Below, piece after piece: positions 19,296-30,480 of a DNA stretch of 64,000 nucleotides. A program made the position numbers and the translations under genes. The stretch comes from Symsagittifera roscoffensis (taxonomy: Eukaryota > Xenacoelomorpha > Acoela > Convolutidae). The notes under the pieces are model-generated. The model had not been told where the DNA came from and ran no database searches. It saw only the letters and a list, made by a program, of their open reading frames with translations. Numbering within the stretch: the stretch's first letter is position 1; each line of letters begins with the position of its first letter. The stretch spans positions 28,110,833 to 28,174,832 of the forward strand of contig NC_087062.1 of the NCBI RefSeq assembly GCF_963678635.1. The letters are read 5' to 3'.

Positions 19296-19495
19296 NNNNN
19301 NNNNNNNNNNNNNNNNNNNNNNNNNNNNNNNNNNNNNNNNNNNNNNNNNNNNNNNNNNNNNNNNNNNNNNNNNNNNNNNNNNNNNNNNNNNNNNNNNNNN
19401 NNNNNNNNNNNNNNNNNNNNNNNNNNNNNNNNNNNNNNNNNNNNNNNNNNNNNNNNNNNNNNNNNNNNNNNNNNNNNNNNNNNNNNNNNNNNNNN
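19296..19495. other. Assembly gap (200 N)
   Basis: Exactly 200 N, the usual placeholder for a gap of unknown size. The polymerase 3' end and the element's right terminal inverted repeat, if present, lie here. Confidence 0.99.
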
Positions 19496-20120
19496 TTACT
19501 TTCGTATCGAAAGTCGGAACAATAAAATCTCGGAAGTCTGACCTAATTTTGGTATGTCCAGGAAATCGCGACCCACCTTCGCAACCGACATGGAATCGTT
19601 ATGTGCAGACTTTCGGGACTCGAATGCTCGGCTCGACTATGCAACTTGGGTTTGGATCCAATCGCGGCGCGACTTTCAAAATCTGGACATAAGTCTGGGA
19701 CCTCGACTCATGAGGAGCATCTTTTATAAGGGACATTAAACATAGCAAAACCGCCATTTTGTGTCTAATTTTGTCTGCATGCCATTAGTTTTTTTCAACT
19801 AACTTGAGCTAAATATGCTTGAGCTGAATTTCCAGTGATGAGAAAGATTCCTTTTTTTTAGTTTAGTTGGTGTCCCAATTAATGTCAGTGCGCCATCCGC
19901 CCAAATTTTGAGCTCAAAAACGCTGTGAAGGAAGCATGAACATGATATAAACGGAAGTTGAGACAGAAAGAAGGAGGGAAGAAAGCCACGACATTGACAA
20001 AGTGAAAGAAGTCTGATTGCAATTAGAAGCTTAATCTACCATCAATGAAACAAGATATTTTGGTGGGTTCTGAAGAGAGGAATTTGGCTAACTTCGGATG
20101 CTTTTAATGCATGTAGCCTG
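19496..20120. other. Intergenic stretch right of the Polinton; no gene seen
   Basis: The first 190 bases are more CG-rich than the surroundings (several TCGCGAC-type words) and unlike the Polinton, so the element ends in or before the gap. No coding potential I can support up to 20120, and no inverted copy of the left side is available for comparison. Confidence 0.5.
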
Positions 20121-20124
20121 CAGT

Positions 20125-20465
20125 CAGTGGCGTGCGCTGAAATTTTTTTTTAGGTCGAACAATTTCATATTTGGAGCCCTTCGAAATATTTTACGGACCC
20201 AATTTAGTCAAGCATTTTCTGCGCCGCAGGTAAGTTTTTTTTGAAACAACAGGTTAAGAAAGGCGTTTTTAGGCACATTTGGAAAATTTTGGCTACAAAA
20301 TTCATTTTTTTTGGCTACAAAATTTCTTTTTTTTCCGGAGCGCGCTCCCCCTCAAAATTATTCAAAATGGCGCCAAAGGCGCCTTTAAAAAAGTTTTGAG
20401 GTTGGTTAAAAAATATAATCCGAAAAAAACTTTATTGACGAAGGCGTTTATAATGGTTTAATGTT
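20125..20465. repeat. Divergent member of the hAT-like interspersed family (CTGCGCCGCAGG / GGCGCC type)
   Basis: Begins near CAGTGGCGTGCGCTG, then TCTGCGCCGCAGGTAAG, AAAGGCGTTTTTAGGCAC and ATGGCGCCAAAGGCGCC in the same order as the element at 30993-31404. It is more diverged and its far end is not recognisable. Confidence 0.6.
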
Positions 20466-21215
20466 TTACTGCCAAAAAAGCGATTTGAAAAATCTGCGAT
20501 TCTTGCGAAACATACTGCTTTCAGTTTTTGTTAGAGTATGAAATGTTGCGATTACGTAATTTCAGATCTTATAATTTTGGGAAAGTTATTGCTTTAGATC
20601 ATCAAGTTATTGGTTTTGATGAGTTTGGTTTTGATGCTTTAGATATAGATCTAGGAAACGTTTGTATGAACTAAATTTGAAAAGGTTTTTTTCGAGTAGG
20701 TTTATTTAAAGGTAGGGCTTAAAAATGGAACAACGTTACAAATAATATGACCTGGTCAAAATAAAGAATAACGCAATTGAAGTCAATCAGTTTTTGAAAG
20801 GTAATTTTTTTTGTACCATTGCGCTTTTTCTTGAAGATCCCATGCCGGAGCCTGTCAAAGTAGTTTTCCATTTCAAACAAACATTTGATTGGTCAATTTA
20901 GAATTATGTATTGGTAAGTTTTTATTTCGGCCAATCGATGTATAGAAAAAACAGATCTGTTATAAATTAAGTCAAAATTACGTCAAAATTACAGATGAAG
21001 AAAACCCAATTTATGTGATTAAATTTCACTCGATTTTTCAGCTGTAGTCCCTTTCGTCTAGTTTGAAATCAGCACCCGATCTTTTCATTTGTTCATACTC
21101 CATTCTGTCCTCGTGGTCTGCAGGACCCCACTGTTCAGAAGGCCGAAGAGTCACGCTCAGTTTCTACGAAAAAACGCAGAAACCACGGACCTTATTATGA
21201 TTATAATAAGCAAAC
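20466..21215. other. Stretch without recognisable features
   Basis: AT-rich sequence downstream of the SLC6 gene and right of the divergent repeat. I see no coding segment and no clear repeat. The C-terminal exon of the SLC6 gene may lie somewhere between 19.7 and 22.0 kb, but I could not place it. Confidence 0.4.
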
Positions 21216-21777
21216 CCCGCACTGACAAAAATGGATTAGGATCGATTTTAGAGTGAAAAAAGTACGTTGATTAAATTTAAATTGATTTTAGTATGAAAAA
21301 AGTACGTTGATTAAATTTAGATCGATTTTATTGCATATTATTGAGATCAAAATTTATTTTTACCTGACCCTTTTCTGGTTTGTTACACAAAATTTTGCCC
21401 ATAATCTGATTTACAATGGTTTTCTATGATTTTATTGCAAATTTTTGAGTTTAAAACCTGATTGATGTGGATCATTTTATTGAATTCTATAACATCTGGC
21501 ATGAGTGTTTATGTTTAAAAAATCGAGAACAAAAAATTCCAACAATTTTTTTAAAGGGTATGTTTTTTCGCCGTGTTAGCAAAAAAATCGGTTTTAGCGT
21601 GTCGGAAAATCCATCGAAATCGATTTAAATTGATTTTTTTAACACTTGAATCGATTTAAAATTTTCAAAAAGATCGATTTAAATCGATTTAAAATCCATT
21701 TAAGTTCGTAAAATGTACATGGTTAATCGATTTAAAATCAATTTAAATCGATCGGAAACCATTTCTGTCAGTGCGGG
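21216..21777. mobile_element. MITE with CCCGCACTGACA terminal inverted repeats
   Basis: Left end CCCGCACTGACAAAAATGG (21216) is mirrored by CCATTTCTGTCAGTGCGGG ending at 21777, one mismatch in 19. The interior is built from ATCGATTTAAAT-like words in both orientations. There is no coding frame, so it is non-autonomous. Target duplication not clear. Confidence 0.75.
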
Positions 21778-22008
21778 ACTCTTAAAGTTGACACAATTCA
21801 ATTTATTTTCTTGCATTGGAATTTTATTTTAAAATTCGGTTGGTTTTACAACCTCAGGCCAATAAGACTTCTATCAATTTCAAAATTTCATCCAAACTTT
21901 CAACAACCAAGTTACTTATTATGGTCAACAAGAATAGCCGGTTGCTATTCATGATGCGCAAAATGTACCAATCAACCAAATCGCACATTCTGTCTTTTCC
22001 ACACATAC

Positions 22009-22159
22009 CTCAGAGAAAGAACTTCCTTCGACCGTGAACAATTCAACTAATGCGACAAGAGGGACCATGAGAATAGAGAGCAGAGACATGCCCCACCCCA
22101 TTAGGTCAGCCCACAGTGGAAAGGGGGCTCCCTCGAAGAAGGCCGGAGAGTAGTTGTAC
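22009..22159 (-). CDS. SLC6 exon 7 (TM12)
   Basis: Acceptor AACAG before 22159, donor GAG|GTATGT after 22009. Encodes YNYSPAFFEGAPFPLWADLM followed by a hydrophobic helix (SLLSILMVPLVALVELF), the TM12 region of SLC6 transporters. Exon 6 ends in phase 2 and this exon supplies the one base needed. Confidence 0.8.
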
Positions 22160-22629
22160 CTGTTCACGAAATAGTACTACTTGTCCTCGAAGTCATGGAA
22201 ATGGAAAAACTGCAACATCGAAAAATAAAGCAATCAAGTTGCTGAGGAAAACAATAGAGTTCAATCGAGAAAACAATCAAATTCTTCTGATTTCAGTGGC
22301 AATTCAACAGCACGAATGAGATGCTTGTGAAAAACCAATTCGAATAGCGAGTTATAGCTGGGTCTTACATAACAATTAAATCAGGTTAAAGCAACTTAAA
22401 GCAAGTAATGGCTTAACATGAGGCATTCATAACAAAATTTGAACAACACCTTCCAACTCCCCTCCTCTCCTACCTTTTTTGTAGTCATATCAATTTGTGC
22501 TACTTGCGCAGCAACGTTTTTGTATTTTTTGTGATTTCTCCTATGCTTCTCATAGAATGCTTAAAGATAGTGTCCTGCGCACTTATATTCACATATTAAA
22601 TCTAAGGTGGGTTTTTAGAATCAACTCAC
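22160..22629 (-). other. SLC6 intron 6
   Basis: GTGAGT donor after 22630 and CAG acceptor before 22159. No repeats or genes seen in it. Confidence 0.7.
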
Positions 22630-22750
22630 ATGTTGAACAAGAAAATGGCGCTCATGAGAACAGGGGTGATTCCCACCCAGCAGATTCGAATAAAGATTCC
22701 AGGTCGTGACCCTATCATCATTTGGATGTCAGCGGAGAATCTATTGATGC
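22630..22750 (-). CDS. SLC6 exon 6 (TM10 approach and TM11)
   Basis: Acceptor TTTCAG before 22750, donor GTGAGT after 22630. Encodes INRFSADIQMMIGSRPG, the conserved loop of the family, followed by ICWVGITPVLMSAIFLFN, a membrane helix. Phase 1 in, phase 2 out, matching its neighbours. Confidence 0.85.
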
Positions 22751-23135
22751 CTGAAAGATATGGTATAAAAAAAGTGACATCGCACATTTTTCAATTTTTT
22801 GAGCGTATATGGTTATAGTTAAAAGTAAGATTGAGCGTATATGGTTGTGGTAAAAAGTAAAAAGTAAGAAACAAAAAATTCAGATCATTACTCTGTATTA
22901 TATGAAACAAAAACAATACTTGAACCATCAACTGAAGTTAACTTTCGATGCAGACAAGGGAAAAAACTGACTAACTTCAATTTTATATAGAAACTCAGAG
23001 AAGAACTGTGGATAAAACTATCAGATTATCGTTTCAACTTCACACACCTTTTTTCCAGAAAAAAATAGACAATTTTCCTAGACTATTTTCCAGAAAAAAA
23101 ATTAAGGTTAAAAATGAAAAAGTATGTTTACATAA
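22751..23135. other. SLC6 intron 5, left part
   Basis: AT-rich intron sequence between exon 6 and the LTR element. A short repeat TTGAGCGTATATGGTT occurs twice at about 22799 and 22831. No gene seen. Confidence 0.5.
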
Positions 23136-23620
23136 TGTTCTGAATTGAAATCAGAAACATAATTCTTAAACTTTTACCACATGTTCTGACTTGAAATTAT
23201 GTGTTTGCTCGGTTGATAAAATATCACCAAAAGCAAACATTACAGCATGTGTTGTTTCTTTCTGATTTTTTAACCAACAGATGGAATGTTGAAAATATCA
23301 AAATCTATGGTATATAAGCCAAGCGAAAATATACCAAACATCACTTTATCACTTCATCACTTAACCAAAATCTCAAATCTCACAAACACTCTCATACTGA
23401 GACCCCCAACCATCCTAATAACCAAAATCTCAAATCTCTATCTCGATAACTATCAATCCATACCCCAATGTCTCTTGATATAAAATTGATGTGTGTCCTC
23501 TATATTTGAAATAATATACCTATTTACGGAAAGTCTTAGAAACATTCAGAAAGACCCCTTGTTCTAACTAGCTGCGATTTGGTCGATCGCATAAGTTAAG
23601 TCAAGTTAGTTTGGAATAAT
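23136..23620 (+). repeat. 5' LTR
   Basis: Begins TGTTCTGAATTGAAATCAG and ends TTGGAATAAT. Compared with the 3' LTR it lacks one copy of the 45-base internal repeat near its start and about 35 bases near 23528; elsewhere only a few substitutions are seen. A GGTATATAAGCC stretch (about 23309) may be its TATA box. Confidence 0.85.
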
Positions 23621-23639
23621 TGATGCGACCAGTGAGGCA

Positions 23640-24070
23640 CACAAGTTTCAAAAATTCACTCAATTTTCAAAATCTCAAAAAAATGAGATTATCAAAATTT
23701 CAAAAAGTTGAAAATTTCAAAAATTGAAATTATCAAAATTTCAAAAGGTTGAAAATTTAAAAATCTGAGATTATCAAAACTTCAAAAAGTTCAAATTTTC
23801 AAAAGTTGAAATTATCAAAATTTCAAAAGGTTAAAAATTTTAAAAAAAGTTGAAATTATCAAATTTCAAAAAAGTTGAAATTATCAAAAACTCAAAAATT
23901 GAAATAATCAAAATTTCAAAAAGCTGAAAATTTCAAAAGTTGAAAATATCAAATTTCAAAAAGTTGAAATTATCAAAAATTTAAAAGTTGAAATTATAAA
24001 AATTTCAGATTTTCAAACTTTCTAAAGTTGAAGTTATCAAATTTCAAAATTTCAAATTTTTAAATTGGAT
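23640..24070 (+). repeat. A-rich minisatellite in the leader of the LTR element
   Basis: Degenerate tandem units of about 30 bases built on TTGAAATTATCAAAATTTC and AAAAAGTTGAAA, some 14 units, filling the whole stretch between 5' LTR and gag. Confidence 0.85.
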
Positions 24071-24092
24071 ATCTCAACTTGAAAAAAGTAAG

Positions 24093-24467
24093 ATGGCCGA
24101 TCACCCAATCACCCATCCTAACTTGTCTTTTGTATCTTTCTCAGGAAATGATTCAGACCTAAACGCAAAAGCCTTTTGGACTGCAGTTGAGAATAAAATT
24201 GTATTCTCATTAGGGCAACGACCCACAGACGCTGGCGCTCAGCCTAACTATGATCACAGACAAAAAAGTTTGTTTGGATCTCTATTAACAGAAACAGCTC
24301 TTGAATGGTATACTGATGAAGTGACTAATGCTACTACTTGGGCTGAACTAAAAAATCTTTTCCTAAAAAGATTCACTGATGGTAGAGATCGATTCAAGCA
24401 TCGGTTCAAGCATCGTCTTAAATTGCAAATTAAACCCCTCCCAACGGCCGTAGACACGTGCCAGTAA
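24093..24467 (+). pseudogene. Gag fragment (N-terminal, 124 aa)
   Basis: Starts MADHPITHPN. The segment ALEWYTDEVT, then WAELKNLFLKRFTDG has the order of Ty3/gypsy-type gag (capsid) proteins. It stops soon after a short internal duplication (FKHRFKHR), with no zinc knuckle and no pol after it. Usual gag is two to three times as long, so this is a truncated remnant, joined by deletion to the env region. Confidence 0.65.
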
Positions 24468-24676
24468 AAACAAATACGGCACAGTATAGTATATCAATTA
24501 TAACTGAACAGTCGGCTTTGCTAAAACCTGTCTTAAACAAATAAATTTTATCAGAAACTGATCTATATAAACCAGCAAAAATGGGCCCAGAATCATTCTT
24601 TCAAAAACTTCTCAACCTCCAAAACCTTCCTCTGATACTTCTCAGCAATTGCAAAAATCAATAAATTTCAAAAATA
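24468..24676 (+). other. Deletion scar between gag and env of the LTR element
   Basis: About 210 bases with no open frame stand where a pol gene of about 3 kb would be expected. A TATATAAACC word is at about 24563, so a promoter for the env part is possible. Confidence 0.4.
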
Positions 24677-26932
24677 ATGTCTAAAATCACCGATCTCGAA
24701 GAAGGTGAAATAGTGGACCTTGATCAATCAACGGACCAAGTAATCGATGATTTGCTGAAAGTAAGTATAAATTATATTTTCCGCCGCCGTCTAAAACTAA
24801 AATTTTTTTTGTTTAGCTATATACACTCTTTTAATATTTCCCCAACAAATCTGCGCTTTTAACCCAGAGGACAATCTCTACGCTAATACAGCAAAAGATC
24901 TAAAAATTGCGCATTTTGATTGTCAACTAATGACATCGAATAAAATGTTCTCACTTAATAAAGTAGCTCCCTGCAAAATACAACCCGAAAATATTGAAAC
25001 TACTCAACCGAGGTTACTCTTTACCAACGGCATTACAGTACAAAAAATAACGCGACAATGTGTCGTATAAAACACCAATCTATCCGATGGTTTTGTGATT
25101 CTTTCGATTCAAGCGGAATAGACGCTCGCCAAAATATAATCACAACTGATATACACATTTCCCCTGATACTTGTGAACACGCCGCCGAACGGGGATATGT
25201 TAACTTAGGATACTCAAAAAATATTCCTTTTCGCTTTGACGAAAAAATCGTCACAAATACAAATAAAGGCAAAGTTGATGGCGAATACCACAACGAATGC
25301 AGCGATCGTTCTTGGATCCATTTGGATACTTTCGAATCATACATGCAAAATATTTCCTTAACTGTCAATCTAAAAGATGGCACCGTTAATAACTGGCAAA
25401 ACATTCCATTACCTTTTCCTGTATATGAAAACGGATGTGAAACAACATCACTCGACCCTTTTGCATATACTTGGAACGAGCCCGAAAACTGCATTTTTTC
25501 GGTTCTCAATAAATTCGAAGCAAAAATGATTCGAAATGAAGAAAATTATTATATTGTAAAAGACTCTTTTACTAAAATATCCAACCACCATACTCGAGGT
25601 AGAGACACTCAACAATTTATGCTAAAAATACTAAATAAACCACAATCTTTATGTGGACACCCAAAAATAGTCTACCCGACCCAATACGAATCATTGTTCA
25701 TAGCATACCAAAACGGTTTTAATATGGATACTGGTTTACAAATAAACCCGAGTGCTAATACAGGAATTATTCATTCGGAACCAAATTTGACTTACGTAAA
25801 ATACGCAAAAAATGAAAATTATCCCTTTGCACCGGGACAAATAGACTACGAAGCTCATCTAGGAACAAAACTAGATTATATTCTTTTTCGAAGCTTTTAC
25901 ATGCTTCGAACTGCCGAATTGGCACCGTTAACGAAACAATGTGAGTTAGAACGCTCCATGATTCTCAATACTTTAATGCTCTTTATCGAAAGCCCGCGTT
26001 TAGCCGGCTATATTTTGACCCGAAATAGGTCTATGTTTTTAGAGACCAATGGCAATGTTGCCTGGCTCTACCACTGCCCAAAATTTTATTCTCCATTACA
26101 ATTAATGGATGTATGCTATAATCGGATACCAATTATGTATCGCGAAAAAATTCATTTCGTCGACCCAATCACTCGACAAACTTTTAACTCGGCAGATCAA
26201 CAAGACTGCTCCGATAAGCATTTAAATCTTTATCAACTAGATGTTGATAACGATAATTCTTGGATCGAACTCACACCCTCTATTACTAGAGTAAAAGGTC
26301 CAGATCTTTTTAAGCCGAAAGAAATTAAACGGCAAGTAAAACACTCTCTTGCATCTAGTCATGATGCTTCTATTTACACTTATGCACAAATGCAAAAATT
26401 TTGGAGCATGATTACTGATCACTCTGAAATGAAGGGTATTTTACAAAAAGTATCCCAAACTTTTCTTAATGCAAGAAAACACTTCTATCCGGACTCGAGT
26501 AGTCAATACGGATCTACGCAAAACATATACTTAGATTATCTTATCTCGCCTGATTTTTGGAAGAACGAGTACACTCGTGTTTTTGGTACAATACAGTACT
26601 ATTTAGAAAGATGCGGAATAATATTCGCCTCTTTCCTTTTCGTCAAGTTTATACTCGACGCTCTTGTATTTGTAATAAAAGTATTACACATACACAAACT
26701 AACCGGCCGAACTCTTCATTTCGGAAAAATTATGTTAGCCGCATCTTACAATATACTTTTCACTTCTATAGTGACTTCAATATTCGCTCAAAATGAGAAC
26801 GATCAAAATATTGAGCTTTATCATATGCCTCAGGCACCTCAACAAGAGGATTCTGAAAACGAAAATCAGGATAAAATTTATCCTAGACTCCAACTAGTTG
26901 ATTACAATAATCGACCCGCTGTACCGGTCTAA
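24677..26932 (+). pseudogene. Env: chuvirus-like class III-type glycoprotein captured by the LTR element, one frameshift
   Basis: Viral-type envelope glycoprotein. A first small frame (24677, EEGEIVDLDQ) ends at a GTAAGT donor (24761); acceptors lie near 24816 and 24867, so a ~50-110-base intron is likely. A hydrophobic, signal-peptide-like stretch lies at about 24815-24860 in a frame that runs on, with paired Cys, to a stop near 25070. The main frame (25058-26932, 624 aa) is shifted by one base. It has many Cys, N-glycosylation sites (NISL, NLTY), a segment LERSMILNTLMLF, an HFVDPITRQTF core and, near residue 520-545, a membrane helix with a further hydrophobic stretch after it. The spacing resembles chuvirus glycoproteins, also found in retroelements. 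The break makes an intact product unlikely. Confidence 0.65.
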
Positions 26933-26952
26933 TTTATTCTATGTTTTAGGAT

Positions 26953-27630
26953 ATGCCCACTGATCTTCTTCACACTCCACTTGAAGAAGACTTGCTCGAT
27001 TTCGAAAACCTTCTGTCTCTAAATGACCCTATGGAAATGCCATTCAAAATAATCAACCCGATTAATCAACCAAAATTGAATACCAATTTTAAAATTCCTA
27101 AAGTGAAAACTTCTAATTGCATTCAAAAGAGAAAAGCAATTGTCCGACCTTTCAAAATTCTCCCCTCTTCTTCAACTAGGCAAAACCTAGAATCTGAAAC
27201 TGTAATAGTTCACCAATCCGCAAACTCTCTAGAACTTGAATCAAAAATCGCGATTCAAGTCAAAAAGGAACAAAACCTCAGCCCCAGGAAACCACCAGAT
27301 TTTGACACCAGTCTAAATTATGCACTCTCTCCCTTTATTAACCGCTTTAAGATAGACACCTATCACCCTTACCAAAACGGTAACGGTGCATACCGTCTGG
27401 TTAATCCACAACTCCCCCATCAACATATTTGTGTTCCTGCAGCCTTTATAACTGCCCAAATGCAGACTCCAATCCTTGACTCCTACACGGATCAAGTGCA
27501 AAAGAATTACATAAACGACTTGACTCGCATCAACCAAATGCAGAAAACCATAACAGTGCTCCCGGAAAAAAATAAAGATCTCAGCAATAAATATCTGAGC
27601 CTAAAAACCCAGGTGGAAGGAAACTATTAG
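26953..27630 (+). CDS. Unknown third protein of the LTR element (225 aa)
   Basis: Starts MPTDLLHTPLEEDLLDFENL, 20 bases after the env stop. The N-terminal 30 residues are acidic with Leu/Phe spacing, like a trans-activation segment. The middle is basic and Ser-rich; the end is helical (INDLTRINQMQKTITVLPEK). No zinc knuckle or protease motif. Not recognised; an accessory protein or a displaced structural protein are both possible. The intact frame contrasts with the broken env and gag. Confidence 0.5.
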   Translation: MPTDLLHTPLEEDLLDFENLLSLNDPMEMPFKIINPINQPKLNTNFKIPKVKTSNCIQKRKAIVRPFKILPSSSTRQNLESETVIVHQSANSLELESKIAIQVKKEQNLSPRKPPDFDTSLNYALSPFINRFKIDTYHPYQNGNGAYRLVNPQLPHQHICVPAAFITAQMQTPILDSYTDQVQKNYINDLTRINQMQKTITVLPEKNKDLSNKYLSLKTQVEGNY

Positions 27631-27679
27631 TTTCAAGACTATCTATTAACCTCCGTTCTTTTTATTTTTTAACTCCAAC

Positions 27680-27945
27680 TGTGATTTGGCCGCCGCCACT
27701 TTACAAAGTATGTATGCTTCTACAATTATATTCCAGTATTGCTGATAAGTATATTCGCTAAACCAAATTTGAAAAATTGTATTTGATGTTATATTTCTCA
27801 AAAGTATCCAGCTGTGATTTGGCCGCCGCCACTGTTCTACTCTTCATGCACATACACTACAAGCAGCCATTCTTCAACCGACTACAAGCAGCTATTCTTC
27901 AACCGACTACAAACAGCCATCCATCAACCGACTACACTACAAAGC
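27680..27945 (+). repeat. Short direct repeats downstream of the third ORF
   Basis: TGTGATTTGGCCGCCGCCAC occurs at about 27680 and 27811. A ~25-base unit containing CTACAAGCAGCCATTCTTCA occurs three times in tandem at about 27858-27930, with CAACCGACTACA at each join. Confidence 0.75.
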
Positions 27946-28095
27946 CGCCACTTTACGAACAAACTATCAAAATCAGAATAAAAATTTTACGTAAATTTTA
28001 TTAAAACTCTTTGATGTTTTGTAAATTATATTATGCTTTTAAATTTTTTGTCAACGGGTATCACCGTTTAACAATCACCCTATAAGATGCTTGGA

Positions 28096-28660
28096 TGTTC
28101 TGAATTGAAATCAGAAACATAATTCTTAAACTTTTACCATATGTTCTGACTTGAAATCAGAAACATAATTCTTAAACTTTTACCACATGTTCTGACTTGA
28201 AATTATGTGTTTGCTCGGTTGATAAAATATCACCAAAAGCAAACATTACAGCATGTGTTGTTTCTTTCTGATTTTTTAACCAACAGATGGAATGTTGAAA
28301 ATATCAAAATCTATGGTATATAAGCCAAGCGAAAATATACCAAACATCACTTTATCACTTCATCACTTAACCAAAATCTCAAATCTCACAAACACTCTCA
28401 TACTGAGACCCCCAACCATCCTAATAACCAAAATCTCAAATCTCTATCTCAATAACTATCAATCCATACCCCAAAGTCTCTTGATATAAAATTGATGTGT
28501 GTCCTCTATATTTGAAATAATATACCTATTTACAAGTGAAAGAAACTTTGTCTGTTGAATAAGAATAGGAAAGTCTTAGCAACATTCAGAAAGACCCCTT
28601 GTTCTAACTAGCTGCGGTTTGGTCGATCGCATAAGTTAAGTCAAGTTAGTTTGGAATAAT
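28096..28660 (+). repeat. 3' LTR
   Basis: Pairs with 23136-23620. It contains a 45-base tandem duplication at its start (second unit at about 28141) and an extra ~35 bases near 28533. No clear polypurine tract precedes it, and no exact target duplication was found. Confidence 0.85.
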
Positions 28661-30480
28661 AACACCATTAACAACGCAGCAAATAAGAAACATAGACTGT
28701 GACAAATCTATCTCAATCAAAACACATCCAGAAACCATGAAAGATAGAGTGAGCAGCAAAAAAGTTAAGCATCTGATACACAACAAGAAAATATCACTCA
28801 ATCAACAAAAATTTAACATGGAGGCTAAAATTAATTGCAGGTAATTTTTCAAACTTGTCAGTGACGTAACAGGTTGAAGTAAACCAAAAACAATGACGAA
28901 GATTTTGATCAAACAGACGTCGAAGGTATCAGTAATTATTTTTCAACCGTTGGAGAAAAATTAGCAAAAGAGATCAAAAAGCGGCATAGCTAAGAAGCGG
29001 CAACAGAATTTAGAGCATTTAGTTTTAAGGCCGGTTGAAATGGCTGAAATTCTTGAGATTTTACGAAACTTAAAATCAAAATATAAAAAAAGATGGTTTC
29101 AATTTGAATTAGCTTCTATTAAAGTTAATAGTTAAAGAAATTGCGCCAGTGCTGAAAGAACTATTCCAATAGTGATTTAAATAAGGCTATTTCCCAGCGC
29201 GCTTAAAAACTGCTAATCATTCCGTTTCATGAGGTGGGATCTGAACGTAAGCCAGAAAACTACAGACCAATTTCCTTTTTTCTCGATCTGAGTAAAGTTT
29301 TTGAAAAACTAATTTACAATCGAACAAACGAATTTTTTAAGAATCAGAAAGTTCTACAGAATACACAATTTGGCTTCAGACAAGATCAAAGTTCAATTGA
29401 TATGGTAGTATCACTATGTCGAAACAATCCGTCTTGAGTGAGACAATAAAAAAATCAACACATTGTACTTTTCTTGCTCTTAAAACGATTTTCGACACGG
29501 TTGATCATAAACAATTTCTAGAAAATAAGACGCAGATTACGTATCTTAGTAAACGTAAATCATCACTGAAAAAAACTTGTTATGGAGTGCCGCAGAGCTC
29601 AGATTTAGGTCCAATTTTTTTCATTATCTTTATAAATGATTCATCATCAGGTCAACAAACTACTCATACTTTTCTTTATGCTGACGACACTGCAATTTTG
29701 ACTTCAGAATTGAATGGTTCATTAGCTCAAGAGCATCAAACACCGCTAAACGAAACTGAACAATGACTGGAAAAAACCATCTCAGCCTCAATACTGATAA
29801 AAATCAAGAAATTTAAAAAAAAATAAAACAGAAAGTTGTTATCGATGCGCGAATGAATCAAGATGATATTTTAAAAAGCAAATCCTTTAAGTTTTTTGGA
29901 CTAACAAAATAAGTTAACTCGAGAATTAATAATCACGTTTCTATTCTCAGGAAAAAAACTAAACCCCTTTTGCGGTTCAATCTTTCAAAAAAGAAAAATC
30001 TTGATCAAGAAAAAGCTGATACGTGTATACAAAGCGTTTGTGCGACCTATTATTCAAAATGGAGTTTTAGTATATGGTATATCAAAGGAAAGTGTTATAA
30101 AACATTTGGATAATGATCTCAAAAGATTATGCAGAATTTTTTTCTTGAAGCGTAGATTCGACACAATAAAACTAGCACGGGACAAAACACAAAAAAGGAT
30201 ACATCTACTGAACTTCACATTCATGAAAATTTTTAAACAATAAATAAAACAATCCAAAAAAACTGCTCAGTAGACTCTTTACGCAACCTTGTATCTGATG
30301 AAGAGTTAAGTAAAATATCAAAACAAAGAAAAAACTCAAAAAATAATGTGCATATAATGTTAAGAAAAATGCTCAGTTGTATCTCTAACTATGGATTAAA
30401 GTTGGATGAATTTACTTAAAAAAATCTAACATAGCCACAAACAGAAAAACACTTTTTCCTAGATAAGTTTTAACAATGAT
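28661..30480 (+). pseudogene. Decayed non-LTR retrotransposon (LINE) with reverse transcriptase fragments
   Basis: RT motifs lie in several broken frames: GISNYFSTVGEKLAKEI (about 28925), ENYRPISFFLDLSKVFEKLI (about 29260), QFGFRQDQSS, then CYGVPQSSDLGPIFFIIFI and FLYADDTAIL (about 29580-29700), and a C-terminal IRVYKAFVRPIIQNG (about 30010). The YADD box and order are typical of the jockey/RTE/CR1-like group. It begins directly at the LTR end, so the LTR element may have landed in or next to it. No endonuclease domain remains. Confidence 0.8.

Larger units (their letters stand above)
23136..28660 (+). mobile_element. Gag-env LTR retroelement without pol (5.5 kb)
   Basis: Two near-identical direct LTRs (23136-23620 and 28096-28660) bound an internal 4.48 kb. 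In order the inside holds an A-rich minisatellite, a gag fragment, a gene for a viral-type glycoprotein, a third open frame and short repeats. No protease, reverse transcriptase, RNase H or integrase motif is found, so it is non-autonomous. It sits in intron 5 of the SLC6 gene on the opposite strand. The gag type suggests the Ty3/gypsy side, but without pol the family is not certain. Confidence 0.8.

Noticed and set aside
19554..19739. Short frames right of the gap as the polymerase C-terminus
   Set aside because: Sequence composition and frame do not fit the polymerase end, which should need only a few more residues after 19295.
23090..23140. Target-site duplication of the LTR element
   Set aside because: Bases flanking 23136 and 28660 do not match convincingly over 4-6 positions; the right flank is LINE sequence, the left flank is not clearly so.
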